Positions 1 to 7,532 of a stretch of 64,000 nt of DNA are shown here, in pieces. Source of the DNA: an uncultured Pelagibacteraceae bacterium (GTDB lineage Bacteria; Pseudomonadota; Alphaproteobacteria; Pelagibacterales; Pelagibacteraceae); NCBI GenBank assembly GCA_902604525.1, contig CACKYY010000002.1, positions 1-64,000 of the forward strand, written 5' to 3'. The translations under genes and the position numbers were made by a program. Numbering within the stretch: position 1 is the stretch's first letter; every line of letters starts with the position of its first letter. Below the pieces are notes generated by a model. That model had not been told where the DNA came from. It ran no database searches and was given only the letters and a program-made list of their open reading frames with translations.

Positions 1-394
1 GGTATACTACTAACTTTGACAAAAAATATGTTTGAATACCAAAAAGAAAAATTCCAACTAAACTTCTTAATAAACCAAAAAATTTTGCACCATTAAAACC
101 TAAAGATGATCTCAAAAGAACTGCAAAAGGTAATCCAAATTTTTGAGAAGGTTTTCCTATTAAATTACAAAAAATATAAACTAAAAAAGATCCTAAAATA
201 GTCCCAAAAAATACAACAAAAGTATTAAGGTTATAAATTATATATAGAGACGCAATCAAAGAAAAGCAAATAACACTCTGTATATTTACTCCCCAAAAGC
301 AAAAAAGATCTTTCCAATTCCAAGTTTTGTAATTTGGATTTACAGTAACAAGATCCCAATTTGAAAGAGAATATTTAACTTTTGGCTGATTCAC
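1..394 (-). CDS. NCS1-family nucleobase/allantoin-type permease, N-terminal part (cut by window edge)
   Basis: I translated 131 codons from a GTG at 394; the gene runs off the left edge. The N-terminus carries NCS1 (cytosine/uracil/allantoin/thiamine permease) hallmarks: SNWDLVTVNPNYKTWNWKD, a first membrane segment, then KFGLPFAVLLRSSLGFNGAK and LLRSLVGIFLFGIQTYF, which match the family's G-x-PF-V-x-R-S-G and R-x-G-x-Q-T-W patterns. An in-frame TAG lies 15 bases before the GTG, so no longer start exists. It follows dctM on the same strand after 25 bases and is probably cotranscribed with the TRAP genes. NCS1 proteins are proton or sodium symporters for heterocycles; the substrate cannot be told from this fragment. 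Confidence 0.8.
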   Translation of the reverse strand, partial: MNQPKVKYSLSNWDLVTVNPNYKTWNWKDLFCFWGVNIQSVICFSLIASLYIIYNLNTFVVFFGTILGSFLVYIFCNLIGKPSQKFGLPFAVLLRSSLGFNGAKFFGLLRSLVGIFLFGIQTYFLSKLVVY

Positions 395-419
395 TAAATT
401 TATTTTAAACTAATAAATT

Positions 420-1754
420 CTACTGTCCATATAAGAGAGTTGGCAGCCAGAGTGCAATTTGAGGAAAAATAATAATTAAAACTAAACCAATGACCTGTAG
501 AACCATAAATTGCATCATGCCATAATAAATATCTTTTAAATCCCACTCAGGCACTACTCCTTTTAAAAAATAGGCCGAAAGGGCTACAGGTGGGGAGAGC
601 CAGGCGGTTTGTAAATTAACTGCAACCAATATTGCAAACCAAGTTAGGTTAAATCCTAAAGCCTCAACTAAAGGTAATATGATTGGGACTATAATCATAA
701 CGATTGGCACCCATTCAAGTGGCCATCCCAACAAAAAAATCATAATCATTATCATGGCTAAGATTAAGTACTTATTCATTTCTAGACCTAATAGAAACTC
801 AGTTAATAGCGTTGGAGTACCTAATCTTGCAAAAACTGCTCCAAAAAAGTTTGAAGCAGCAACTAAAACCATTATTAATGCTGTAATCTCTAAAGTTTTA
901 ACTAAAGCATCTTGTAGTTTCGGAAGAGTTAACTTTCTATAAGCTATCGAAAGAATTAAAGCACCCATTGCACCACAACCTGCTGCTTCTGTTGGTGTAG
1001 CAAAACCAAATAAAATACTTCCTAAAGCAGCAAAAACTAAAGCTGCAGGGGGAACTAATCCAAGAAAAAATTCAACCCATACTTCTTTCATGCTAGCAGC
1101 TCGCATTTCCTCTGGAAGAACTGGGCCTAATTTTGGGTTAATCATACATCTGATTGTGGTGTAACCAGCATATAAACTTGCAAGAAGAATTCCTGGAATT
1201 ATAGCGGCTGCAAATAAATCGATTACTGGAATTTCCATGATCGGTCCCATTACAACAAGCATAATACTTGGAGGTATTAATATTCCTAAAGTCCCTCCAG
1301 CAGTTATAGTTCCTGCTGCTAACCTTACATCATATCCCGATCTATTCATTGACTTTGCAGCCATAATTCCCAAAATAGTAACTGATGCACCAACGATTCC
1401 TGTTGCTGCAGCAAAAATCACGGAAACAAATAATACTGCATAATATAAAGATCCTTTTACTTTTGCTAACATCATTTGGAATGAAGAAAATAATCTCTCC
1501 ATCAAACCTGCTTGCTCCATCATTATTCCCATAAATACAAAGAGTGGGACTGCGGCGAGTGTTTGTTCGGTCATAACCATCGAAAATTGGAGAGTCATGA
1601 GATAAAATACTAGCTTACCAAAACCTAAATAACCAAAAACGAAACCTAAAAAAATTAATGTAAATGAAATTGGAAAACCAACAAAGATAGCAAAAAGCAT
1701 TACCCCAACAAGAATAAAGCCTAAAATAGCTGGATCTATTAGCTCAGCAATCAT
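420..1754 (-). CDS. dctM: TRAP transporter large permease (DctM type)
   Basis: This is the large membrane subunit of a sodium-driven TRAP importer, about 444 residues with roughly 12 hydrophobic segments and the family blocks TPTEAAGCGAMGAL, GTLGILIPPSIMLVV and GWPLEWVPIVMI. I start it at the ATG at 1754. That ATG overlaps the dctQ stop as ATGA and is preceded by GGAGAAG at good spacing; a start six codons upstream would overlap more and lacks this support. It works with DctQ (1751-2365) and the binding protein DctP (2440-3534). The substrate is not readable from this subunit; the context points to a sulfonate or related small acid. Confidence 0.93.
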   Translation of the reverse strand: MIAELIDPAILGFILVGVMLFAIFVGFPISFTLIFLGFVFGYLGFGKLVFYLMTLQFSMVMTEQTLAAVPLFVFMGIMMEQAGLMERLFSSFQMMLAKVKGSLYYAVLFVSVIFAAATGIVGASVTILGIMAAKSMNRSGYDVRLAAGTITAGGTLGILIPPSIMLVVMGPIMEIPVIDLFAAAIIPGILLASLYAGYTTIRCMINPKLGPVLPEEMRAASMKEVWVEFFLGLVPPAALVFAALGSILFGFATPTEAAGCGAMGALILSIAYRKLTLPKLQDALVKTLEITALIMVLVAASNFFGAVFARLGTPTLLTEFLLGLEMNKYLILAMIMIMIFLLGWPLEWVPIVMIIVPIILPLVEALGFNLTWFAILVAVNLQTAWLSPPVALSAYFLKGVVPEWDLKDIYYGMMQFMVLQVIGLVLIIIFPQIALWLPTLLYGQ

Positions 1755-2365
1755 TTTTCTTCTCCAGGCCATTCACCTTTTATGGCAGCCCAATAACTTT
1801 TAAATAACTCTGAAATTCCTTGAATTAATAAAAAAACAATTCCAATCAATAAACAAGATTTGATAGGCCACATATAAGGCATCCATGTAGTGTCCATACC
1901 TTTCTCGCCTCTTTGAATAGACTCTCCAACAAATCCAATTGTCATATAAAGGAAAACTAATAATCCTGGAAAATAAAATAAAAGATATAACCAAAAATCT
2001 ATCTTACCTTGGTTTTTGGTTTTGAAATTTCTATATAAAAAGTCAGCTCTTATATGTACACCTTTAGAAAGAGCGTATGCAGCACCCAGCATGAATAATG
2101 CTCCATACAAAAAACGACTTATATCATAAGCCCAAATTGTTGGAGCTAAAAATAATTTTCTTGCAAGTACCTCATAAGTCATCGCAAAAATTAAAGGCAT
2201 TAAAATCCAGCAAACAACATTACCTACCCATTTACTAAATTTATCAATATTAACTATAGAACTAGCCATCCACGATGGCATATCTTCTGGCATTTTACCT
2301 GAACCACCTCGCCTTTCGGCAATCATTTCATCAGATATATCTAATTTAGTTGGTTCTTCTGCCAT
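1751..2365 (-). CDS. dctQ: TRAP transporter small permease (DctQ type)
   Basis: This is the small membrane subunit of the TRAP importer, about 204 residues with four predicted membrane segments and the DctQ-type pattern SKGVHIRADFLYRNF around residues 100-115. I use the ATG at 2365 (MAEEPTKL). A TTG at 2398 would open the frame earlier but lies inside the hairpin between dctP and dctQ, so it is unlikely. The gene overlaps dctM by four bases, so translation is probably coupled. A hairpin with a T-tract lies just upstream and may reduce expression relative to dctP. Confidence 0.92.
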   Translation of the reverse strand: MAEEPTKLDISDEMIAERRGGSGKMPEDMPSWMASSIVNIDKFSKWVGNVVCWILMPLIFAMTYEVLARKLFLAPTIWAYDISRFLYGALFMLGAAYALSKGVHIRADFLYRNFKTKNQGKIDFWLYLLFYFPGLLVFLYMTIGFVGESIQRGEKGMDTTWMPYMWPIKSCLLIGIVFLLIQGISELFKSYWAAIKGEWPGEEK

Positions 2366-2377
2366 ATAAATTCTGTT

Positions 2378-2414
2378 AAAAAAAATTAGAGCGGACAATT
2401 AAGTCCGCTCTAAT
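2378..2414 (-). terminator. Hairpin plus T-tract between dctP and dctQ (attenuator-like)
   Basis: The 12-base arms ATTAGAGCGGAC (2385-2396) and GTCCGCTCTAAT (2403-2414) are perfectly complementary around a 6-base loop. Read on the minus strand, the hairpin follows the dctP stop and leads into eight T residues. It has the form of an intrinsic terminator. Because dctQ begins right after it, partial read-through is the likely design, giving more binding protein than permease. Confidence 0.85.
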
Positions 2415-2439
2415 TATATAATCTAAGAATAATTACTGA

Positions 2440-3534
2440 TTACTTTAATGTTGCTGCGTGAGCCATTCCTAGCTTAGCATTTGACATTTGAGAACCACTC
2501 CAGAAAGGAACTGCTATATCAGCAAATTCTTTCATTGAAGTATATACTTCATTGAAAAATTTGTTATCTGCAGCGTTCTTGTTTAAAGAAGCTTTTGCAG
2601 CAGCCATATATTCTGTGAAATAATCAGAAGGTGTATCTTCTAAAATTACTCCATGAACTTCTGTTAGTTCTTTCAAAGCTTTACCATTTTCATAGATTCT
2701 GTAACTTAAAGATTTTGCTAATGATGCATTAGCAGCTACTTCAAGAGACTTCTTCTCATGATCAGACATTGCATTGTAAGTTTTTCCAGTAATATAAAAG
2801 TCAGCATTTACGACTACTTGGTGTAAACCTTGTAAGTAATAGTGCTTCAATACTTTTTGGAAACCAAAAGTTAAGTCTGGTTTTGGACAACACCATTCAG
2901 CAGCATCAATTGTACCTGCTTCTAAAGCTGGTAGAATGTCTCCACCGCCCATAGCTACAGATGCTATACCAATGTCTTTATAAGTTTGTCCTGGAATTCC
3001 TGGAGGAGTTCTGAATTTATATTTTCTAAAGTCAGCCATATCTTTAATTGGTTTTGGAAACCAGCCTAAAGCTTCTGGTCCAACTGGTTGAATCATAAAT
3101 CCTTTAATGTCTCTTCCCATTTCTTTCCATAATTGGTCATATAGTTCTTTTCCACCACCATATTGGAACCAAGATAAGAATGCGATATTATCAATACCTA
3201 CACCACCACCAGCTACTGGCGAACCAAATAACATAGCTGCAGGGTGATCACCTGACCAATAGTGAGTCCATGCGAAACCACAATCGATTAGACCTTTATC
3301 AACTGCATCTAAAGTTTCTTTTACACCAACAACAGCTCCTGCAGGTAAAATTTCAAACTTTAGAGATCCAGACGTCAAAGTTGTAACAGTGTCAGTAAAG
3401 TCTTTTAACATCTTAACTTCATCAGCTTTAGTGTTAAGTACTGTCTGACATTTTAGAGTTTTTGCAGCATTAGCATTTGAAATAAATCCAAACACCATTG
3501 CAACTGCAAATAACATTGAAATGATTTTTTTCAT
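2440..3534 (-). CDS. dctP: TRAP transporter periplasmic binding protein (DctP/TakP-like)
   Basis: A 364-residue secreted binding protein with a clear signal peptide (MKKIISMLFAVAMVFGF, cleavage after SNANA). The mature part has the DctP core: ILPAGAVVGVKETLDAV, then FRTPPGIPGQTYKDIG, and ALEAGTIDAAEWCCPKPDL near residues 205-225. That last block resembles the 2-oxo acid/lactate-type (TakP-like) branch. The start is supported by GAGAGGG upstream. It is first in the operon and followed by a terminator-like hairpin. The neighbouring GMC dehydrogenase and the xsc/suyAB cluster make isethionate or a related hydroxy-sulfonate a reasonable ligand guess, but the sequence does not prove it. Confidence 0.9.
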   Translation of the reverse strand: MKKIISMLFAVAMVFGFISNANAAKTLKCQTVLNTKADEVKMLKDFTDTVTTLTSGSLKFEILPAGAVVGVKETLDAVDKGLIDCGFAWTHYWSGDHPAAMLFGSPVAGGGVGIDNIAFLSWFQYGGGKELYDQLWKEMGRDIKGFMIQPVGPEALGWFPKPIKDMADFRKYKFRTPPGIPGQTYKDIGIASVAMGGGDILPALEAGTIDAAEWCCPKPDLTFGFQKVLKHYYLQGLHQVVVNADFYITGKTYNAMSDHEKKSLEVAANASLAKSLSYRIYENGKALKELTEVHGVILEDTPSDYFTEYMAAAKASLNKNAADNKFFNEVYTSMKEFADIAVPFWSGSQMSNAKLGMAHAATLK

Positions 3535-3674
3535 TTTTTTCCCTCTCTTTATTTTTAAAAAATAAAGCTTCTCTTATATTGAAATTCAAAACAAGCACTA
3601 AAATTGACATATTTTTAAATTTTTCGCAGATTTATTAGAAAAAAAAAATTTTTTACTTATAAAGGATATAATTA
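3535..3674. promoter_or_regulatory. Divergent promoter region, dctP / GMC dehydrogenase
   Basis: This 140-base AT-rich gap separates two divergent operons. It holds good ribosome sites for both: GAGAGGG before dctP on the minus strand and AAAGGA before the GMC gene on the plus strand. A TTGACA near 3604 is a possible plus-strand -35 box, but I could not assign a convincing -10. Shared control of transporter and dehydrogenase is inferred only from the arrangement. Confidence 0.5.
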
Positions 3675-5270
3675 ATGAATAATTATGATTTTATAATACT
3701 TGGAGCTGGATCAGCTGGTTGTGTGCTAGCAAACAGATTGTCAGAAAATCCAGCTCATAAAGTCCTTCTTTTGGAGGCTGGTGGTAAAGATAATTATCCC
3801 TGGATACATATACCTGTGGGTTATTTCAAAACTATGCATAACCCAAAAACAGATTGGTGTTACAAAACTGAGCCTGATGAAAGTATGAACAATATTTCTA
3901 TTAGGTATCCTAGGGGTAAAACTTTAGGAGGAAGTTCATCAATAAATGGATTGTTATATATAAGAGGTCAAAATAGAGATTATGATGTCTGGCGTCAGTT
4001 AGGAAATACTGGTTGGGGATGGGATGATGTGTTGCCTTATTTTATAAAAGCAGAGGATCAAGAAAGAGGTAAAAATGAATTTCATGGAGTTGATGGACCT
4101 TTAGCGGTTTCTGATCAAAGAATTCATCTCCCACTATTAGATGAATTTCAAAATGCAGCTGAAGAGTTTGGAATACCTAAAACTAAAGATTTTAACACTG
4201 GCGACAATCTTGGATGTGGATATTTTCAAGTTACAGAGAAAGATGGTTTTAGATGTAGTACATCTGTGGGATATTTAAATCCAATTAAAAATAGAAAAAA
4301 TTTAGAAATTATTACTCATGCACATGTCAAAAAAATAATCTTTGAAAATAAAATAGCTAAAAGTGTTGAATTTTGGAAAGGAGATGAATTAAAAAAAGTA
4401 GAAGCTAATAGAGAAATAATATTATCCTCAGGGGCTATTGGTTCACCACAAATCCTACAAGTTTCAGGAATTGGAAGTTCTGATAAATTAAAAAACTTTG
4501 GGATAGAAATGGTGCATAATTTAAATGGTGTAGGTGAAAATTTACATGATCATCTTATGTTAAGACCTATTTATAAAATAAATGGTCTTAAATCTTTAAA
4601 CAAAAAAATTAATAGTCTGTTTGGAAATTTAATGATTGGATTAGAGTATATTTTTAAGAGAACTGGTCCTATGACTATGGGAGCTAGTCAACTTTGTATG
4701 TTTGCAAAAAGTGATTCTTCATTAGAATTACCAGATTTACAATGGCATGTTCAGCCAATGAGTATGGATACATTGGGTGCAACTAAAAATCATGACTTCC
4801 ATGCTTTTACACCAACAGTTTCCAACATAAAACCTACTAGCAGAGGTCATGTAAGTATAGTCGACAAAGACTCTAGAACTTACGCTAAAATTAAACAAAA
4901 CTATCTTTCAACTGATAATGATAGAATGATTGCAGCTAAAGGTCTAAAATTAACTAGAAAAATAATCATGGAGTCTGAAACTTTTAAAAAGTATTCACCA
5001 GAAGAATATAGACCTGGAATTAACATTAATGATGACGAAGAACTAGTAAAAGAAGCTTCAAATTATGCACAAACAATTTTTCATCCTGTAGGCACTTGTA
5101 AAATGGGTCAAGATGAAATGTCAGTAGTTGATGAAAAACTAAGAGTAAGAGGAGTAAGTAATTTAAGAGTAATCGATGCATCCATAATGCCAAATATTAC
5201 ATCGGGCAACACGAACGCTCCTACAATAATGATTGCAGAAAAAGGTGCAGACATGATACTTAATAATTAA
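3675..5270 (+). CDS. GMC-family FAD dehydrogenase (choline-dehydrogenase-like; candidate isethionate dehydrogenase)
   Basis: A 531-residue glucose-methanol-choline oxidoreductase. The FAD-binding GAGSAGC lies at residues 10-16, the GMC signature PRGKTLGGSSSINGLLYIRG near 79-98, SSGAIGSPQILQVSGIG near 255, and the catalytic His region HPVGTCKMG near 470 with NTNAPTIMIAEK close to the end. No signal peptide is present. Choline and alcohol dehydrogenases (BetA, AlkJ) belong here, and so does IseJ, the isethionate dehydrogenase known from Cupriavidus, whose relatives sit beside TRAP transporters. Here a TRAP operon is divergent from it and xsc, which consumes sulfoacetaldehyde, is nearby, so oxidation of isethionate to sulfoacetaldehyde is a good hypothesis. 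Its stop overlaps the next start (TAATG). Confidence 0.88.
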   Translation: MNNYDFIILGAGSAGCVLANRLSENPAHKVLLLEAGGKDNYPWIHIPVGYFKTMHNPKTDWCYKTEPDESMNNISIRYPRGKTLGGSSSINGLLYIRGQNRDYDVWRQLGNTGWGWDDVLPYFIKAEDQERGKNEFHGVDGPLAVSDQRIHLPLLDEFQNAAEEFGIPKTKDFNTGDNLGCGYFQVTEKDGFRCSTSVGYLNPIKNRKNLEIITHAHVKKIIFENKIAKSVEFWKGDELKKVEANREIILSSGAIGSPQILQVSGIGSSDKLKNFGIEMVHNLNGVGENLHDHLMLRPIYKINGLKSLNKKINSLFGNLMIGLEYIFKRTGPMTMGASQLCMFAKSDSSLELPDLQWHVQPMSMDTLGATKNHDFHAFTPTVSNIKPTSRGHVSIVDKDSRTYAKIKQNYLSTDNDRMIAAKGLKLTRKIIMESETFKKYSPEEYRPGININDDEELVKEASNYAQTIFHPVGTCKMGQDEMSVVDEKLRVRGVSNLRVIDASIMPNITSGNTNAPTIMIAEKGADMILNN

Positions 5271-5863
5271 TGTTTGCTGAATTATTTGCTCCTGAACAAA
5301 TAGCAATTTTAACACAAATAATATTTATTGATCTAGTTTTAGCCGGAGATAACGCAATTATCATTGGTATGGTCGCATCTAAATTTCCACCCAAACAAAG
5401 AAAAAAAGTAATTTTTTGGGGAATAGGGGGTGCAGTAATACTCAGAATAATATTAACACTTCTTACTGCTTATCTTTTACAAATTACTGGATTAAGACTT
5501 ATAGGAGGACTGTTATTACTTTACATTGTTTACAAATTGTATGTGGATGTAATTAAAGGATCTGAAAAAGAGGAAGATATTAAAGTAGATAATTCTAGTT
5601 TTTTAAAAGCAATATGGACTGTTCTATTAGCTGATTTCACAATGAGTTTAGATAATGTTTTGGGAGTCGCAGGTGCTGCTGGTGAACATTATGGACTTCT
5701 TATATTTGGTTTAATTCTATCGATAATATTAATGGCCACAGCTGCTACACTTATATCTGGATGGATTAAAAAATACAGATGGATAGCTTGGCTTGGATTA
5801 TTAGCAATTTTAGTGGTTGCAGTTGAGTTGATTTACACAGATATTAAAATATTATTCTTATAA
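5270..5863 (+). CDS. TerC/YjbE-family integral membrane protein
   Basis: A 197-residue membrane protein with about six segments and the TerC-family acidic motifs inside membrane helices: DLVLAGDNAIIIGMV near residues 21-35 and ADFTMSLDNVLGVAGAA near 120-136. Members of the family (YjbE, Alx/MntP-related) are linked to metal ion export or homeostasis. It is wedged between the GMC dehydrogenase and an SDR with TAATG overlaps on both sides, so it is certainly in their operon. What a putative metal or ion transporter does there is unclear; one option is an accessory role for the dehydrogenase set. Confidence 0.85.
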   Translation: MFAELFAPEQIAILTQIIFIDLVLAGDNAIIIGMVASKFPPKQRKKVIFWGIGGAVILRIILTLLTAYLLQITGLRLIGGLLLLYIVYKLYVDVIKGSEKEEDIKVDNSSFLKAIWTVLLADFTMSLDNVLGVAGAAGEHYGLLIFGLILSIILMATAATLISGWIKKYRWIAWLGLLAILVVAVELIYTDIKILFL

Positions 5864-6621
5864 TGTATCTTCAGAAAATAAGTCTCAAAAAAAAATATGC
5901 TTTAGTGACTGGTGCTGGAAAAGGTCTGGGTAGAGCTTGCTCTATAGCATTAGCAGAAGCAGGTGCAACGGTGATAGCATTGAGTCGAACCCAATCTGAT
6001 TTAAGCAAATTAGAAAAAGACATTAAAAAAGTTAAAGGTAAAATTGTAAAAATTCATTGTGATGTAATGAAGTATCAGGATTTAAAAGAAAAATTAAATA
6101 AAATTAAAATTATAGATATTTTGGTTAATAATGCTGGAACCAATATACCGGAACCTTTTGAAAAAATTCAGCAAAAAAGTATGAATTATTTGATAGATCT
6201 AAATCTAAAAGCTGCATTTAATGTAGCTCAACTTGTCGTTAAAAAAATGCTTAAAAATAAAAAAAGACCTGGTTCTATAATAAATATGTCTTCTCAACTT
6301 GGTCATGTAGGCTGTGAAGGAAGAAATATATACAATATGACTAAATTTGGCATTGAAGGATTAACAAAGGGTATGGGTGTTGAATTAGCAAAAAAAAATA
6401 TAAGAGTAAACACAGTAGCACCTACTTTTGTAGAAACGCCAATGGTTAAAAAATTTTTTAAAAATAAAAAATTTAAAAAATTTGCTATTGGAAAAATTCC
6501 TATGGGTAAAGCTGCTACTGAGAGTGATGTGGCAACCACTGTGTGTTTTTTAGCTTCATCAGCATCCTCAATGATTACTGGTACATCAATAATAATAGAT
6601 GGTGGATGGACAGCGCAATAA
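5863..6621 (+). CDS. Short-chain dehydrogenase/reductase (SDR), substrate unknown
   Basis: A 252-residue classical SDR. The cofactor glycine motif TGAGKGLGRA lies near residues 17-26, NNAG near 89, a catalytic Ser in NMSSQLGHVG near 143, the Tyr-x-x-x-Lys as YNMTK near 158, and a C-terminal SSSASSMITGTSIIIDGGW. It resembles the gluconate 5-dehydrogenase / 3-oxoacyl reductase-like branch. In this operon it may handle a hydroxy- or oxo-acid, and SDRs also reduce sulfoacetaldehyde (IsfD) or oxidise dihydroxypropanesulfonate (HpsO/HpsP), but the sequence alone does not decide. It overlaps the upstream gene by TAATG and the M23 peptidase by 16 bases. Confidence 0.9.
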   Translation: MYLQKISLKKKYALVTGAGKGLGRACSIALAEAGATVIALSRTQSDLSKLEKDIKKVKGKIVKIHCDVMKYQDLKEKLNKIKIIDILVNNAGTNIPEPFEKIQQKSMNYLIDLNLKAAFNVAQLVVKKMLKNKKRPGSIINMSSQLGHVGCEGRNIYNMTKFGIEGLTKGMGVELAKKNIRVNTVAPTFVETPMVKKFFKNKKFKKFAIGKIPMGKAATESDVATTVCFLASSASSMITGTSIIIDGGWTAQ

Positions 6622-7406
6622 TTTATAGAACATTTCTAGTTTTATTATTATTAACTTCAGCAAGTTATGCTATTGAATTTCGAGGAAAATTTTTTCAAGG
6701 TCATTTTATACTTGGTATTACTGACCCTAATGCTAAGATTTTAATCGGAAAACAAGAAGTAAAAGTCTCAGATGATGGAAATTTTGTTTTTGGGATCGAT
6801 AGAGATCAAAAATATGATCTTACTATAACTAAAATTTTTAAGGGAAAAAAAACAATAATTACAAAAAAAGTTATAAAAAGAAAATATAATATTCAAAGAA
6901 TTGATGGACTTGCAGAAAATAAAGTTACTCCACCTGAATCTGTTTACAAAAGAATTAAAAAAGAAAATAATGCTATAGGTAAAGCAAGAGCAATAAATTC
7001 AAATCTACAATTCTTTAAAGAAAATTTTATTATGCCAGTTGAAGGAATTATAAGTGGAGTTTATGGAAGTCAGCGAATTTTAAATGGTAAACCTCGATGG
7101 CCGCACTATGGAATTGATATTGCTGCTAAACAAGGAACTATGATTAAATCCTCTGGATCTGGAACTGTAACTATGGCTGAAGACGATTTATATTATACAG
7201 GAGGAACTGTTATAATGGATCACGGACATGGAATTTCTACAATATACTCACACCTAGAAAATGTTTTGGTCTCAGTAGGTGACAATATCAATCAAGGAGA
7301 TATTATTGGAACAGTGGGTTCAACTGGAAGATCAACTGGTCCACATTTAGATTTTAGAGTTAATTGGTTTCAAACTAGACTGGACCCAATGTCTGTAATA
7401 AATTGA
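6606..7406 (+). CDS. M23 (LytM-type) metallopeptidase, secreted
   Basis: A 266-residue peptidase. I start it at the ATG at 6606, which gives a clean signal peptide (MDSAIIYRTFLVLLLL, then SASYA) and overlaps the SDR end. The C-terminal LytM domain shows the zinc motif HYGID near residues 173-177, YSHLENV near 218 and GPHLDFRV near 250. The usual HxH pair reads H-L-D here, a variant common in alphaproteobacterial members with HLDW/HLDF. The role is expected to be cell-wall peptide cleavage in the periplasm. Its presence at the end of a metabolic operon looks like streamlining-driven packing rather than a functional link. Confidence 0.88.
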   Translation: MDSAIIYRTFLVLLLLTSASYAIEFRGKFFQGHFILGITDPNAKILIGKQEVKVSDDGNFVFGIDRDQKYDLTITKIFKGKKTIITKKVIKRKYNIQRIDGLAENKVTPPESVYKRIKKENNAIGKARAINSNLQFFKENFIMPVEGIISGVYGSQRILNGKPRWPHYGIDIAAKQGTMIKSSGSGTVTMAEDDLYYTGGTVIMDHGHGISTIYSHLENVLVSVGDNINQGDIIGTVGSTGRSTGPHLDFRVNWFQTRLDPMSVIN

Positions 7407-7409
7407 TTT

Positions 7410-7532
7410 ATGCAAACATTAATACTTATCGCTTTAGTTATCGTTATAGCTTGGGTTTTATTTCGCCCAATCACTAAAAAAGAACTAGATAGATACAATA
7501 ATATAAACAAGCCAGATATGGATTTAAATTAA
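7410..7532 (+). CDS. Small single-span membrane protein (40 aa)
   Basis: An ATG three bases after the M23 stop opens a 40-codon frame: MQTLILIALVIVIAWVLFRP followed by a charged tail (ITKKELDRYNN...). It has one strong N-terminal membrane helix and a short soluble tail. The frame ends in TAA at 7530-7532, overlapping the xsc stop on the other strand. The hydrophobic periodicity and tight spacing to its neighbour support a real gene. I do not recognise the family. Confidence 0.6.
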   Translation: MQTLILIALVIVIAWVLFRPITKKELDRYNNINKPDMDLN

